Shown: positions 26,665 through 35,896, counted from the first letter of the stretch. The stretch: 64,000 nt of DNA from CADEDV01 sp048498035 (GCA_048498035.1 JBEHYT010000005.1:62001-126000); one strand, 5' to 3'. A program made the numbers and translations. The notes: generated from the sequence alone by a model not told the origin.

Positions 26665-27543
26665 TTAATATTTCAAAATATCGCGTATAAAATTGTGGTA
26701 TTCAGGAAACGAGGGAAGGTTGTTATGTCCACCGCCTTCTATACGGATCAATGTAATCCGACCGGGGTTCAACCGCTGCAATGCCTCGCTGTGACGGATC
26801 GGGATCAGCCAGTCGCGCGTGCCATGCAGGATATAAATATGACATTTTACCTGGCGTATCCACAGGTCTGTCCGCAAATGATAGCGAAGCACCACCCGCA
26901 CCGGCAATATGGGCAGAAACCGCTCCACCACCCTCGTGAAATTGTAGTAAGGTGCATCCAAGATCATATAACGTGGGTTATTGTCGGCTGCCAGCTTGCT
27001 GGCAAAGCCACTTCCCATGCTGCGCCCGTATACAATCAGTTCCTGTTCTCCGTATTGATCGCGCAGTTGGTCGTAAATAAACTGCATATCACCCATCATC
27101 TCCTTTTCTCCACGGCGACCGGTGCTCTTTCCAAATCCGCGGTAGTCTACCAGGATCACATCATAATCATAGCGGTAAAAATCCCGTGCATACTTTGCCC
27201 AACCTTTAATACTGCGCGTGTTGCCATGAAAGTAAAGGATAATGCCCTTGGGCTTTTCCCGGAAAAAATGCAACCCATTGATGCGAACGCCCGGCTCAAT
27301 ATCAAAAAAATATTCCCGGAACGGTATGTCGTATTTAAACTGGAAGTCCTGCCTGAGCTTTTCGGGCTTGAAAATAAATCGCTCCTGTAAAAAATAGGCG
27401 AGCACCGAGAGCAGGATAATGCCACCGGCAACATACCAGGCAACGGCCGGCACATGAATCTGAAGCAGGAAGGGGTAAATGGTTGTTGGTTTTGGTATCA
27501 CTAAAGATAAAGCAGGAATCAGTAGCGAATGGAATTTTGTCAT
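26665..27543 (-). CDS. Membrane-anchored alpha/beta hydrolase (paralogue of 24163-24972)
   Basis: 292 residues with a transmembrane helix at about 34-52 and an alpha/beta-hydrolase fold: YFHGN, nucleophile in GRSMGSG, acid in HGTRDW, histidine in GGGHNN. It aligns with the hydrolase at 24163 along nearly the whole length, including the shared GFGKSTG and LPIxPVR stretches, so the two arose by duplication. The N-terminal extension of about 25 residues is not shared, and a start nearer the membrane helix is possible, though no closer ATG exists. The substrate is unknown. Confidence 0.86.
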   Translation of the reverse strand: MTKFHSLLIPALSLVIPKPTTIYPFLLQIHVPAVAWYVAGGIILLSVLAYFLQERFIFKPEKLRQDFQFKYDIPFREYFFDIEPGVRINGLHFFREKPKGIILYFHGNTRSIKGWAKYARDFYRYDYDVILVDYRGFGKSTGRRGEKEMMGDMQFIYDQLRDQYGEQELIVYGRSMGSGFASKLAADNNPRYMILDAPYYNFTRVVERFLPILPVRVVLRYHLRTDLWIRQVKCHIYILHGTRDWLIPIRHSEALQRLNPGRITLIRIEGGGHNNLPSFPEYHNFIRDILKY

Positions 27544-27606
27544 TCAACGTGTTCATCAATCCCTTCGTCCCCCCATTTTCACATTCGTATTTTGCATTTT
27601 TATTTC

Positions 27607-27638
27607 CACATTAGCACATTTCCACATTTGCATTCTAC
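27607..27638 (+). repeat. CACATTNN octamer repeats
   Basis: CACATT occurs at 27607, 27615 and 27623 with period 8, and degenerate units follow. Another CACATT lies at 27580. Directly downstream is CGAAT octamer array C. Confidence 0.75.
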
Positions 27639-27648
27639 ATTTCACTAT

Positions 27649-27680
27649 CGAATTGCCGAATCAACGAATTAGCGAATTAA
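27649..27680 (+). repeat. Octamer array C: four CGAATNNN units
   Basis: CGAAT begins at 27649, 27657, 27665 and 27673, with an exact period of 8. It ends 5 bp before the kup stop codon, the same position relative to a gene end as array B. Confidence 0.85.
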
Positions 27681-27685
27681 CTTCC

Positions 27686-29659
27686 TCAATCTTCCACCCG
27701 TTTCAACCGCAGGTTGGTAACAGGCGCCACAATCAGGGGGAATTTCTCCACCGTTACATTCGCCACATCCAGGCCAAAGCCTTTTTCTTCTGAAAGACTG
27801 TGTTCCTTGATCCAGAAATGGAATTTCATAATCACCCGTTCGATGAATGGAAGCTCATTGTCCTGGCTCAGGTACTTTTCCATTACCATAAACTGAAAGT
27901 CGCCCACGGTATTATTACTCGCCAGGCTTTCATAGCGGCTGATGATATTTACTTCATTGTTGGCTACCAGGTCTTCCACTACTTTCCGGAACATAAGGTT
28001 GATCCGCGGCTCCATCCGGAATCCAAGCCGGAAATCGACCCGGATAATATCATTCGGAATAATATGCTCCACCTTATACTCACAAGTATAGGGATCGTCC
28101 ATCGTATCCACGTGCACAAACCAATAGATATCGGCACGCTTTGGTTTTTTATTCAGGATGGAGTAGATGATCTTATGTTCAATTTCCTTGGGATTATTGG
28201 CGCTGGTCAGATACACCAGGTGCGTGGCGTATTTGGGCACTGCCTTATCATTGCTGAGTTCCTGCAGCTTCGGTACATAATGCTCCATCCGCACAAATTC
28301 AACGTAGCGGTTTTTGATCTTTTTGGCCCGGTACCAGATATACATCACCATAAACATTAATCCGCCCACGATCAGCGTGATATATCCACCATGTACAAAT
28401 TTGTCCATCAGCGCAATCAGGTAACCGGTTTCAATGGTAAAATAACCAACCAGGAACACCCAGATCCAGCCGGAACGTACGCGATGCAGCACCAGGTAAT
28501 TGGCAAAAAGGATCGTGGTCATCAGCATCGTAACAATGATCGCCAGTCCGTAAGCTGCCTCCATTTCCGATGATCGTTTGAAGTAAAAGACAATCCCGAG
28601 GCATCCCACAAACATCAGCAGGTTGATGGCCGGAATAAAAAGCTGCCCTTTTGCTTCAGACGGGTACCTGATCTTTACTTTCGGCCACAGGTTGAGCCGC
28701 ATGGCCTCACCAATCAGGGTAAAGGCACCGGACACCATCGCCTGGCTGGCAATTATCGCTGCCGTGGTGGCAATTACCACCCCTGGAATGATAAACCATT
28801 CAGGCATCAGGTCATAAAAGGCATTGATGCCAAATTGCTGTTTCACTTCAGGAGTTATGGTAAGTCCGGCCCGGTGCGACAACAGGTAAGCTCCCTGCCC
28901 GAAATAATTGAGCAGCAGGCAGGTTTTTACGTATATCCAGGACACGCGGATATTGCCCCGGCCGCAATGGCCGAGGTCGCTATAGAGGGCCTCCGCCCCC
29001 GTGGTACATAGAAACACCGCTCCCAATAGCCAGAATCCACCCGGGTAGGTGCGGAGAAAATTGATGGCATAATGGGGGCTCAGCGCGCGAAAGATGCCCA
29101 GGTCGTCAGATACATGCACCGCGCCCAGCACGGCGAGCATCGTAAACCAGGTAAACATAACCGGCCCAAACATTTTACCGATAGATGCCGTCCCAAATTG
29201 CTGCAGGAAGAAAAAAACCGAAAGAATCACAATCACAACGATCATGATCGTTTCAGTGCTCATGCCACGGGCAGAAGGCAACTCTTCAAGACCTTCAACG
29301 GCAGCGGTAACGGAGATAGGAGGAGTGATGATACCATCTGCCAGCAATGCCGCACCACCGATCATGGCCGGAATCACCAGCCATTTTTTGCGGCGTCTGA
29401 CAAGTGCATACAAGGCAAAAGTGCCACCTTCCCCCTTATTATCCGCGCGGAGCACAAAAATCACGTACTTGATAGTGGTTTGGAGCGTCAGCGTCCAAAT
29501 GATGCAGGACAGGGCGCCCAGGATCAGGTGGTCATCCACCAGCCTGCCCTTCAGGATCGCATTAAATACGTAAAGCGGGGAGGTGCCAATATCACCATAA
29601 ATAATCCCCAATGCAATGATCAATCCCGCCGCCGTGACTTTGTTTGTGGGTATTTTCAC
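27686..29659 (-). CDS. kup: KUP-family potassium uptake protein
   Basis: 657 residues: a 12-helix membrane domain (about 1-440) starting with the KUP signature GIIYGDIGTSPLYVF, then a ~215-residue cytosolic C-terminal domain. KUP proteins import K+ with protons across the inner membrane. The length and order match the family. The gene is monocistronic, with a promoter of consensus type 63 bp upstream. The 3' end abuts octamer array C. Confidence 0.97.
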   Translation of the reverse strand: MKIPTNKVTAAGLIIALGIIYGDIGTSPLYVFNAILKGRLVDDHLILGALSCIIWTLTLQTTIKYVIFVLRADNKGEGGTFALYALVRRRKKWLVIPAMIGGAALLADGIITPPISVTAAVEGLEELPSARGMSTETIMIVVIVILSVFFFLQQFGTASIGKMFGPVMFTWFTMLAVLGAVHVSDDLGIFRALSPHYAINFLRTYPGGFWLLGAVFLCTTGAEALYSDLGHCGRGNIRVSWIYVKTCLLLNYFGQGAYLLSHRAGLTITPEVKQQFGINAFYDLMPEWFIIPGVVIATTAAIIASQAMVSGAFTLIGEAMRLNLWPKVKIRYPSEAKGQLFIPAINLLMFVGCLGIVFYFKRSSEMEAAYGLAIIVTMLMTTILFANYLVLHRVRSGWIWVFLVGYFTIETGYLIALMDKFVHGGYITLIVGGLMFMVMYIWYRAKKIKNRYVEFVRMEHYVPKLQELSNDKAVPKYATHLVYLTSANNPKEIEHKIIYSILNKKPKRADIYWFVHVDTMDDPYTCEYKVEHIIPNDIIRVDFRLGFRMEPRINLMFRKVVEDLVANNEVNIISRYESLASNNTVGDFQFMVMEKYLSQDNELPFIERVIMKFHFWIKEHSLSEEKGFGLDVANVTVEKFPLIVAPVTNLRLKRVED

Positions 29660-29721
29660 TTTTTGCTCTTGTGGTCTTTTTCCGGCACAGCCGTTCCGTT
29701 GGCCCTGCGCGGCGCTACGAA

Positions 29722-29750
29722 CAAAGGTATAATCTAAATTTAATTAGCAA
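29722..29750 (-). promoter_or_regulatory. Promoter of kup
   Basis: On the minus strand, TTG (29748-29750), 18-nt spacer, TACCTTTG (29722-29729). This matches the Bacteroidota primary promoter consensus and leaves a leader of about 58 nt before the kup ATG. The rest of the 29660-29927 gap holds nothing else I can name. Confidence 0.6.
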
Positions 29751-29927
29751 TAAATTATGTGAGCAGCCAAAACAAATGCGCCAATAACAACGTTCATAAA
29801 TTCCCTCCTTTAGTGCAGCATTTTGGCCGCTTTTCACGTCGTGTAATTGGAAGCCCGGCTGCATCTTGTAAGAAAGGATCGTTTTTTGCCCCGTAAAGGT
29901 TAATTTTAATCAGCAAAAATTGCTTGT

Positions 29928-31448
29928 ATGTTATCAAGAAGAACCCTGTTCCTCGTCGTTTGCATTTTTTCCGCGTTAAGCGGCTTTTCACAACGTATCG
30001 TTTATTCAGAACCGGATAATGATGATACCCGGCGCATGAACTTTGAAGTGATCGGGAAAGTGGATGGCAATTTCCTGGTATATAAAAATACCCGCAGTCG
30101 CCACTACATCGCCGTGCTGGATAATGATATGCAGCAAATCGATAAGGTAGAACAGGAATATGTGCCCGACAACGACCGGGTGATCAACGTGGATTTTTTC
30201 CCGTATAATGATTATTTCTATATGATCTACCAGTACCAGAAACGCAATATTGTTCATTGCATGGCTGCGAAGATCGGGGGCAACGGAAAGCTGATTGGCC
30301 AAACCGTGGAACTTGATACCACGCAGATCGGCTTTGCCGCCAACAATAAAATTTATACTGTTCTTTCCAGTGAAGATAAAAGTCGCATCATCGTATTCAA
30401 GATCAATAGCCGCGACCGCCACCAGTACAAACTGGCTACAGCCCTGTTTGATGATAAATTAAATGAACTCAAGCGAAGCCGTATGGCCATCGACATGGAA
30501 GAGCGGAATGATTACCTGGGAGAATTTAACCTGGATAATGCCGGGGACCTCGTTTTTACCAAATACTACCGGTCTAATGCCGACAATATTTCCAATGGCT
30601 ATTTTATTATCAAGTATGCCCAGGCAGATTCTCTTTCCTGGCATAAGCTGAACGTAGATAAAAATAACCTGGATGAAATCCGGATCAAGGTTGACAATGC
30701 CAACCAGCGTTATTTTCTTACCTCTTTTTATTACAAAGAACGACGTGGAAATATCGAAGGTCTCTATTATTATGTATGGGACAAACAGTCGCAGGGCCCG
30801 GTGCTTGAAAATCTCGCGGCCTTTAGCGACGAACTTCGTAAAGAGGCCAAAGGAGAATCCAATTCAAAAATGGCCTTTAACGATTATTTTATCAAAAATA
30901 TCATCACCCGTAAGGATGGCGGATTCCTGATCAGCGCGGAGGCTTTTTATACCACATCGCGGTTTAACTCCTGGAACCGGTACGACTACCTTTACCGTTA
31001 TTCCTACCTCAGCCCGTTCGATTACTATTATTACTATCCTTACTATAACAATTCCTGGGGCAACTCCCGCTGGGGCAACCAGAATGTACGCTATCATGCC
31101 GATAACATCGCCTTGTTGTCTTTTGATAAAAACGGCAAAATGGAATGGAACGACGTGATCGTAAAGTCGCAGTTTGATGATGAGTCTGACGAACAGCTTT
31201 CGTACATGCTGATGATTTCCGGGGGCCAGCTGCATTTCCTGTTTAACCAACTGGAGAAAAGAGCCCAGTTGCTGAACGATTACAGCGCTGATCCGGATGG
31301 GAAAATGACGCGTAATCCTACGTTGAAAAACCTGGACCGGGGTTATACCTTTATGCCAAAGTTTGGAAAGCAGGTGAGCGCAAAACAGGCAATTATTCCC
31401 TGCCTGTATAAAAACTATATTTGCTTTGCAAAAGTGGATTATAACTAA
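29928..31448 (+). CDS. Exported protein of unknown function with Tyr-rich insert
   Basis: 506 residues with a signal peptide (cleaved near GFSQ, residue 22). The mature protein is beta-rich with repeated strand motifs and may be a propeller-like fold; I know no characterised family for it. Residues ~348-368 form a striking tyrosine-rich run (YDYLYRYSYL then DYYYYYPYYN), an unusual low-complexity surface loop. It lies 21 nt before the DUF6427-like membrane gene on the same strand, suggesting an operon. Function not inferable. Confidence 0.75.
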   Translation: MLSRRTLFLVVCIFSALSGFSQRIVYSEPDNDDTRRMNFEVIGKVDGNFLVYKNTRSRHYIAVLDNDMQQIDKVEQEYVPDNDRVINVDFFPYNDYFYMIYQYQKRNIVHCMAAKIGGNGKLIGQTVELDTTQIGFAANNKIYTVLSSEDKSRIIVFKINSRDRHQYKLATALFDDKLNELKRSRMAIDMEERNDYLGEFNLDNAGDLVFTKYYRSNADNISNGYFIIKYAQADSLSWHKLNVDKNNLDEIRIKVDNANQRYFLTSFYYKERRGNIEGLYYYVWDKQSQGPVLENLAAFSDELRKEAKGESNSKMAFNDYFIKNIITRKDGGFLISAEAFYTTSRFNSWNRYDYLYRYSYLSPFDYYYYYPYYNNSWGNSRWGNQNVRYHADNIALLSFDKNGKMEWNDVIVKSQFDDESDEQLSYMLMISGGQLHFLFNQLEKRAQLLNDYSADPDGKMTRNPTLKNLDRGYTFMPKFGKQVSAKQAIIPCLYKNYICFAKVDYN

Positions 31449-31469
31449 CCGAAACCTGTTAACCAACCG

Positions 31470-32462
31470 TTGATTGGCGTATTCAAACAAAAGAACCCGG
31501 GCAACTTTTTTGTTCTACTGGTGTTTGGGCTGCTGCTGAAGCTGCCCATGTTTCTACATCCCCATGTTCCCGAAAGAAGACCGGAAGACGGAGCGCTGTT
31601 CCGGCAACTGATGGCCTGGCTGGCGCCAACGGGCAAAACCATTCCGGCTGTTTTCCCGCTGCTGGCCTTCCTGTTGCTCTTCTCGCAGGCAATGATGCTA
31701 ACCAGGTTCATGAACAACCAGCGGATGATGAACAGGGCCAACTACCTGCCGGGCATGTCTTACCTGCTCATCACCTCCCTGTTACCGGTCTGGAATTATT
31801 TTTCAGCCCCGCTGCTGATCAATACCATTCTTCTTTTTGTGCTATCCTCGTTATTCCGCATTTATAACCAGCCCAACGCAAAGGGCACCATTTTTAATAT
31901 CGGCCTGGCCCTTGGACTGGCGGGTTTCCTGTTCGTGTCATCGCTTACCTTCATCATCTGGGTCTTGCTGGCCCTTGCAGTTATGCGCCCTTTCCGGCTA
32001 AATGAATGGCTGCTTTGCCTGCTGGGACTTACCACGCCATTCTATTTTTATGGCCTTTACATTTTCATTGCAGATACCTGGAGTTGGAAAACGATCCTGC
32101 CACATATTTCAATTGGTATACCGGCTCTGCACCAGTCGGCATGGCTGGCGGGCAGCGTGTTTCTGCTGATGGTGCCGTTTCTTTCCGGCGGCTATTATGT
32201 GCAGGACAACCTCCGCCGGATGCTCATCCATGTACGAAAGGGCTGGAGCCTCCTGTTATTATATCTACTGGTGTCCCTGCTGCTGCCTTTTGTAAACAGC
32301 AGTGATAGTTTTGAAAACTGGATCATGGCCATGGTGCCGCTGGCTGCTTTTCATGGCTGTTTTTATTTTTATGCGCGCATGCGCGCGATGGTGATCCTGT
32401 TCTTTATCTGTAGCCTGGTTTTCGTGCTGTCTTACCAATACATGGGTCCCGGGTGGATGTAG
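31470..32462 (+). CDS. Polytopic membrane protein, DUF6427-like
   Basis: 330 residues with about nine or ten hydrophobic segments, no signal peptide and no catalytic motif. The start is a TTG, giving an N-terminus MIGVFKQKNPGN, which agrees with the pattern I recall for this Bacteroidota membrane family; no ATG lies near. Homologues are sometimes mislabelled as beta-carotene monooxygenases, which is not supported here. It follows the exported 506-residue protein by 21 nt. In related genomes such genes commonly lie near purine or cell-envelope genes; here purQ follows. Confidence 0.72.
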   Translation: MIGVFKQKNPGNFFVLLVFGLLLKLPMFLHPHVPERRPEDGALFRQLMAWLAPTGKTIPAVFPLLAFLLLFSQAMMLTRFMNNQRMMNRANYLPGMSYLLITSLLPVWNYFSAPLLINTILLFVLSSLFRIYNQPNAKGTIFNIGLALGLAGFLFVSSLTFIIWVLLALAVMRPFRLNEWLLCLLGLTTPFYFYGLYIFIADTWSWKTILPHISIGIPALHQSAWLAGSVFLLMVPFLSGGYYVQDNLRRMLIHVRKGWSLLLLYLLVSLLLPFVNSSDSFENWIMAMVPLAAFHGCFYFYARMRAMVILFFICSLVFVLSYQYMGPGWM

Positions 32463-32581
32463 CGTATTAATCAATGCGATTTCGTTATTTATGCACATCA
32501 CAGGCACTCCGGCCTGAATAATTCAGGGGGTAACAGGGGCATTCCCGACGCTAAAACGCACAGCCGTGCCGGAAATTCTGC

Positions 32582-32589
32582 TAAATTTG
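32582..32589 (+). promoter_or_regulatory. Putative -7 element of purQ
   Basis: TAAATTTG fits the TAnnTTTG consensus 38 nt before the purQ ATG. No clear TTG lies 19-21 nt upstream. Confidence 0.45.
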
Positions 32590-32627
32590 CAGGTATGCTG
32601 CGCGGCAGCTGACTCAAACTACAAACT

Positions 32628-33305
32628 ATGAAATTTGGCGTTGTTGTTTTTCCGGGTTCCAATTGCGACAGGGATATGCAGGATGCACTCTCCAACGACC
32701 TGCAGCAGGAAGTGAAGATGCTCTGGCACAAAGACCGGGATCTTAGCGCTTTTTCAACTGACGATTGTATCGTTTTGCCCGGTGGGTTTTCGTATGGCGA
32801 TTATCTCCGCTGCGGTGCCATTGCCCGGTTTAGCCCCATGATGCAAAGCGTAATTGAATTTGCCCAGGCCGGCGGTAAAGTGCTGGGCGTTTGCAACGGT
32901 TTCCAGATCCTTTGTGAGTCGCAACTGTTGCCCGGAGCATTGCTCCGCAACAGCAATCAGCAATTTGTTTGTAAAAATGTACTGATCACCGCTCCCGGTT
33001 CCGATGCAGTATTTAAAATACCCATCGCTCACGGTGAGGGCCGCTACTATGCTGATCCGGCAACGCTGGACCAACTGGAAGCAGCCAACCAGGTTTTATT
33101 TTATTATTGTGATGAAGAAGGACAGGTAGTGCCACAGGCCAATCCTAACGGCACCAGTCGTAATATAGCAGGTATCTGCAACGCCACAAGGAATGTATTT
33201 GGAATGATGCCGCACCCGGAACGGGCCTGCAGTGCAGCCCTCGGGAATACAGACGGACGCCAGATCCTCAAAGATTTGTTGATGGCGGAACAACTGGTTT
33301 CCTGA
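32628..33305 (+). CDS. purQ: Phosphoribosylformylglycinamidine synthase, glutaminase subunit
   Basis: 225 residues, a class I glutamine amidotransferase. It has the nucleophile C89 in GVCNGFQ and the His/Glu pair in MMPHPERA (H196, E198). The N-terminus (FGVVVFPGSNCDRD) is diagnostic for PurQ. It supplies ammonia to PurL in step four of purine synthesis. The presence of a free-standing PurQ implies a small PurL with PurS elsewhere instead of the large fused PurL; neither is in this window. Confidence 0.96.
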   Translation: MKFGVVVFPGSNCDRDMQDALSNDLQQEVKMLWHKDRDLSAFSTDDCIVLPGGFSYGDYLRCGAIARFSPMMQSVIEFAQAGGKVLGVCNGFQILCESQLLPGALLRNSNQQFVCKNVLITAPGSDAVFKIPIAHGEGRYYADPATLDQLEAANQVLFYYCDEEGQVVPQANPNGTSRNIAGICNATRNVFGMMPHPERACSAALGNTDGRQILKDLLMAEQLVS

Positions 33306-33432
33306 AATTAGCGTCTTTTCAGTCCCGGCGTTTATTTCCCCACGCTTAACTGCTCATTTCAACGCTTTTGTAGTCTTTTAACAGAAAATGGTTGAAAAAG
33401 AGCGAATTTTGTAATCGTATAAATCGGAATAA

Positions 33433-33882
33433 ATGAAACGTTTCTTCGTATTAACACTGTTTGTAGCAGCAGTAGCGGTTGCCAAAGCGCAAAATCCAGT
33501 GTCCTGGTCGTTCAGCGCAAAAAAGATTGCCGATAAAACCTATGAGCTCCACCTTACTGCCACGGTACAGCAAGGCTGGCATATTTATTCTCAAACCCAG
33601 CCCGATGATGCGATTGTAAATCCTACCACCTTTACGCTGAATAATAACCCGTTTGTTGCACTCAACGGTAAAGTGAGCGAAGTGGGAGCGATGGAAAAAT
33701 TCCAGGATAAACGCCTCGGGATTTCTGCTAACCAGTATTCCAGCAAGGTTGACTTTGTACAGGTGGTAAAGCTAAAAGGAAATGTGAAAACGAGTGTAAC
33801 CGGCAATGTGGAATTTCAAACCTGTAATGATGAAAAATGCCTTCCTCCCAAAAAGGTAAATTTTTCAATCGCTGTTAAATAA
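33433..33882 (+). CDS. Stand-alone DsbD alpha-domain-like periplasmic protein
   Basis: 149 residues with a signal peptide (cleavage at AKA-Q20). The mature 129 residues match the N-terminal (alpha) domain of DsbD, an immunoglobulin-like fold. A CX4C pair is present, C131 and C136 (TCNDEKC), followed by LPP as in the family. It should accept electrons from the DsbD membrane domain and pass them to periplasmic thiol proteins. It lies 73 bp upstream of a full DsbD whose own alpha domain has lost the cysteines, so the small protein could supply the missing redox site. A hairpin (33909-33935) lies between them. Confidence 0.85.
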   Translation: MKRFFVLTLFVAAVAVAKAQNPVSWSFSAKKIADKTYELHLTATVQQGWHIYSQTQPDDAIVNPTTFTLNNNPFVALNGKVSEVGAMEKFQDKRLGISANQYSSKVDFVQVVKLKGNVKTSVTGNVEFQTCNDEKCLPPKKVNFSIAVK

Positions 33883-33908
33883 TTACCGGATGTAAATCTA
33901 TTATAAAT

Positions 33909-33935
33909 CGAACGGGTCTTTTAAAGACTCGTTCG
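33909..33935 (+). terminator. Hairpin between DsbD-alpha and dsbD genes
   Basis: A near-perfect 13-bp inverted repeat (CGAACGGGTCTTT with AAAGACTCGTTCG, one G-U pair), followed by TTATTT. It could be a terminator or attenuator that lowers dsbD transcription relative to the small gene. Confidence 0.6.
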
Positions 33936-33955
33936 TTATTTAACCCCGAACCTTC

Positions 33956-35887
33956 ATGCTTAAGAATTGCCTCGCCGTTGTAATTGCAACATTAATTTGC
34001 CTGCAGGGTCTTTTTGCCCAGGACAGCATTCCCGTACAGTGGAAAGTAGATAGCAAACGAATTGAAACCGGCAAATATGAACTGCAGTTTACGGCCACCA
34101 TCCCGAAAGGCGTGCAGCTTTTTGCTCCCAACCAGTTGTTACTGGACACAAAAACGACCGAGATCGTTTTTGCAGACTCGGCCATCGCCGCACCAGACTC
34201 TTTCCAGTTAGTGAACCAGCCGCGCACCATACGAAGCGCCATTTTTGAAGGGGCAGATGTAAAAGTGTATGAAAATACCGCAACGCTAAAAGCGATTGTA
34301 CAATTTCCGGGCAACGCTCCTGAAAAATTAAAAGGCGATCTCAAATTCAGTTATGGTAATGATGCAAACCTGGAATTTTACCCGGCTACTGCGTTTCCAT
34401 TTTCCATTCCACTGGAAGGAGGTGTTGCTTCCAGCATTCGTATCCGGATTCCATCCATCGATATCAAACATCCCATTGCCGACTGCGGCGATACGATCAA
34501 CCAGAAAGGCGGACTAATGATGGCTTTCCTGCTGGGATTGCTGGGCGGACTTGTAGCGTTGTTAACGCCGTGTATGTTTCCCATGATCCCGCTTACGGTT
34601 TCATTCTTTACAAAACAAAATCAAAGCCGCAAGCGAGGCATCACCAACGCAATCCTATATGGGTTCTTTATTTTCCTGATCTATGTATTGCTCACGCTGC
34701 CTTTTCATATCGCCGGTAAAACGAACCCCGAAATATTTAATAATATCTCCACCAGCGTAGTACTGAATCTCATATTTTTTGCCATTTTTATCGCGTTTGC
34801 CCTATCGTTTTTCGGTCTCTACGAAATTGGTTTACCCTCTTCGGTAGCCAATAAGATGAATGAGAAGGCGGGCATCGGTACGATTGGCGGAATCTTTTTC
34901 ATGGCGCTTACGCTTGCCATCGTTTCATTTTCCTGTACCGGACCCGTTTTTGGAACCTTCCTCGTAAGCGTGCTGGATGGCGGCCCCTGGCCTTTGACCA
35001 TGGCGGCCGCGGGTTTTGGCGTGGCGCTTGGACTTCCTTTTGCGCTATTTGCGCTGTTTCCGCGCTGGCTGCAATCTATCCCGAAATCGGGTGGTTGGAT
35101 GACTGAAGTGAAAGTGGTACTCGGACTGGTGGAATTAGCCCTTGCCTTTAAATTCCTGGCCAATGCAGATAATGTGCGGCAATGGGGTTTTATGAAACGT
35201 GAAATATTTATCGGCATCTGGGAAATAATTGCAGTAATCACTGTACTTTACCTGGTAGGCATCATCGGCAAACGAAAAGTCAAATATGGCATCACCCGAC
35301 TTTTCTTCATTCTTTTATTTGCAGCTGCAGCCGTATACCTGGTGCCGGGAGTTACCAATACAAAGGCGGCTCGTTTAAAACTGATCAGCGGCTTTCCACC
35401 ACCATCCTGTTACAGCATTTATAAAAATCCCGTCAACTGTGATCGCCCGCTGCTCGATTATGAAGAAGCGCTGATACTCGCCAGGAAATACAACAAGCCG
35501 GTGCTAATTGATTTTACGGGATGGGCTTGTGTAAACTGCCGGAAGATGGAAGAAAAAGTATGGACCAATAGCAAGGTGGAAAAGCTGATGAAGGAAGACT
35601 TCATACTGGTATCGCTTTATGTAGACGAACGAACAGCATTGCCTCCGGCCATGCGGACTGTATACACTACCAAATCCGGTGTAGAAAAAACGATTAATAC
35701 GGTTGGGGAACGCTGGACCAATTTCCAGATTGACAATTTTGAAGCTACTTCACAACCTCAATACGCCATTGTAACGCCGGATGAAAAAGCATTGGTGAGA
35801 ACCAAATTTTATACGCCAAGTCCGGGTGAATTTGCAGCATGGCTTGAATGCGCAAAGCAGGCCTATAAAGAATACAGCAAGAAGTAA
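33956..35887 (+). CDS. dsbD: Thiol:disulfide interchange protein DsbD with cysteine-less alpha domain
   Basis: 643 residues. Signal peptide (1-21), alpha-like domain (about 25-155), eight-helix membrane domain (about 185-465), then a C-terminal thioredoxin-like domain with CVNC (C525, C528). The transmembrane redox cysteines are present: C206 in TPCMFP and C327 in SFSCTGP. DsbD moves electrons from cytosolic thioredoxin to the periplasm. In the alpha domain the expected cysteine segment reads FSYGNDANLEFYP, so both active cysteines are replaced. The stand-alone alpha-like protein just upstream keeps them. The hairpin at 35897 follows the gene. Confidence 0.93.
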   Translation: MLKNCLAVVIATLICLQGLFAQDSIPVQWKVDSKRIETGKYELQFTATIPKGVQLFAPNQLLLDTKTTEIVFADSAIAAPDSFQLVNQPRTIRSAIFEGADVKVYENTATLKAIVQFPGNAPEKLKGDLKFSYGNDANLEFYPATAFPFSIPLEGGVASSIRIRIPSIDIKHPIADCGDTINQKGGLMMAFLLGLLGGLVALLTPCMFPMIPLTVSFFTKQNQSRKRGITNAILYGFFIFLIYVLLTLPFHIAGKTNPEIFNNISTSVVLNLIFFAIFIAFALSFFGLYEIGLPSSVANKMNEKAGIGTIGGIFFMALTLAIVSFSCTGPVFGTFLVSVLDGGPWPLTMAAAGFGVALGLPFALFALFPRWLQSIPKSGGWMTEVKVVLGLVELALAFKFLANADNVRQWGFMKREIFIGIWEIIAVITVLYLVGIIGKRKVKYGITRLFFILLFAAAAVYLVPGVTNTKAARLKLISGFPPPSCYSIYKNPVNCDRPLLDYEEALILARKYNKPVLIDFTGWACVNCRKMEEKVWTNSKVEKLMKEDFILVSLYVDERTALPPAMRTVYTTKSGVEKTINTVGERWTNFQIDNFEATSQPQYAIVTPDEKALVRTKFYTPSPGEFAAWLECAKQAYKEYSKK

Positions 35888-35896
35888 GAATAGAAA

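Noticed and set aside
28000..29700. Long plus-strand frames antisense to kup (for example at 29072-29737)
   Set aside because: They are mirror frames of the well-conserved kup gene and have unlikely compositions.
31470..32462. Beta-carotene 15,15'-monooxygenase
   Set aside because: A label sometimes copied for such membrane proteins; no iron-binding histidine set of that enzyme family is present.
32594..32611. Five-codon leader peptide before purQ
   Set aside because: ATG-CTG-CGC-GGC-AGC-TGA is too short to distinguish from chance, and no attenuator structure follows.
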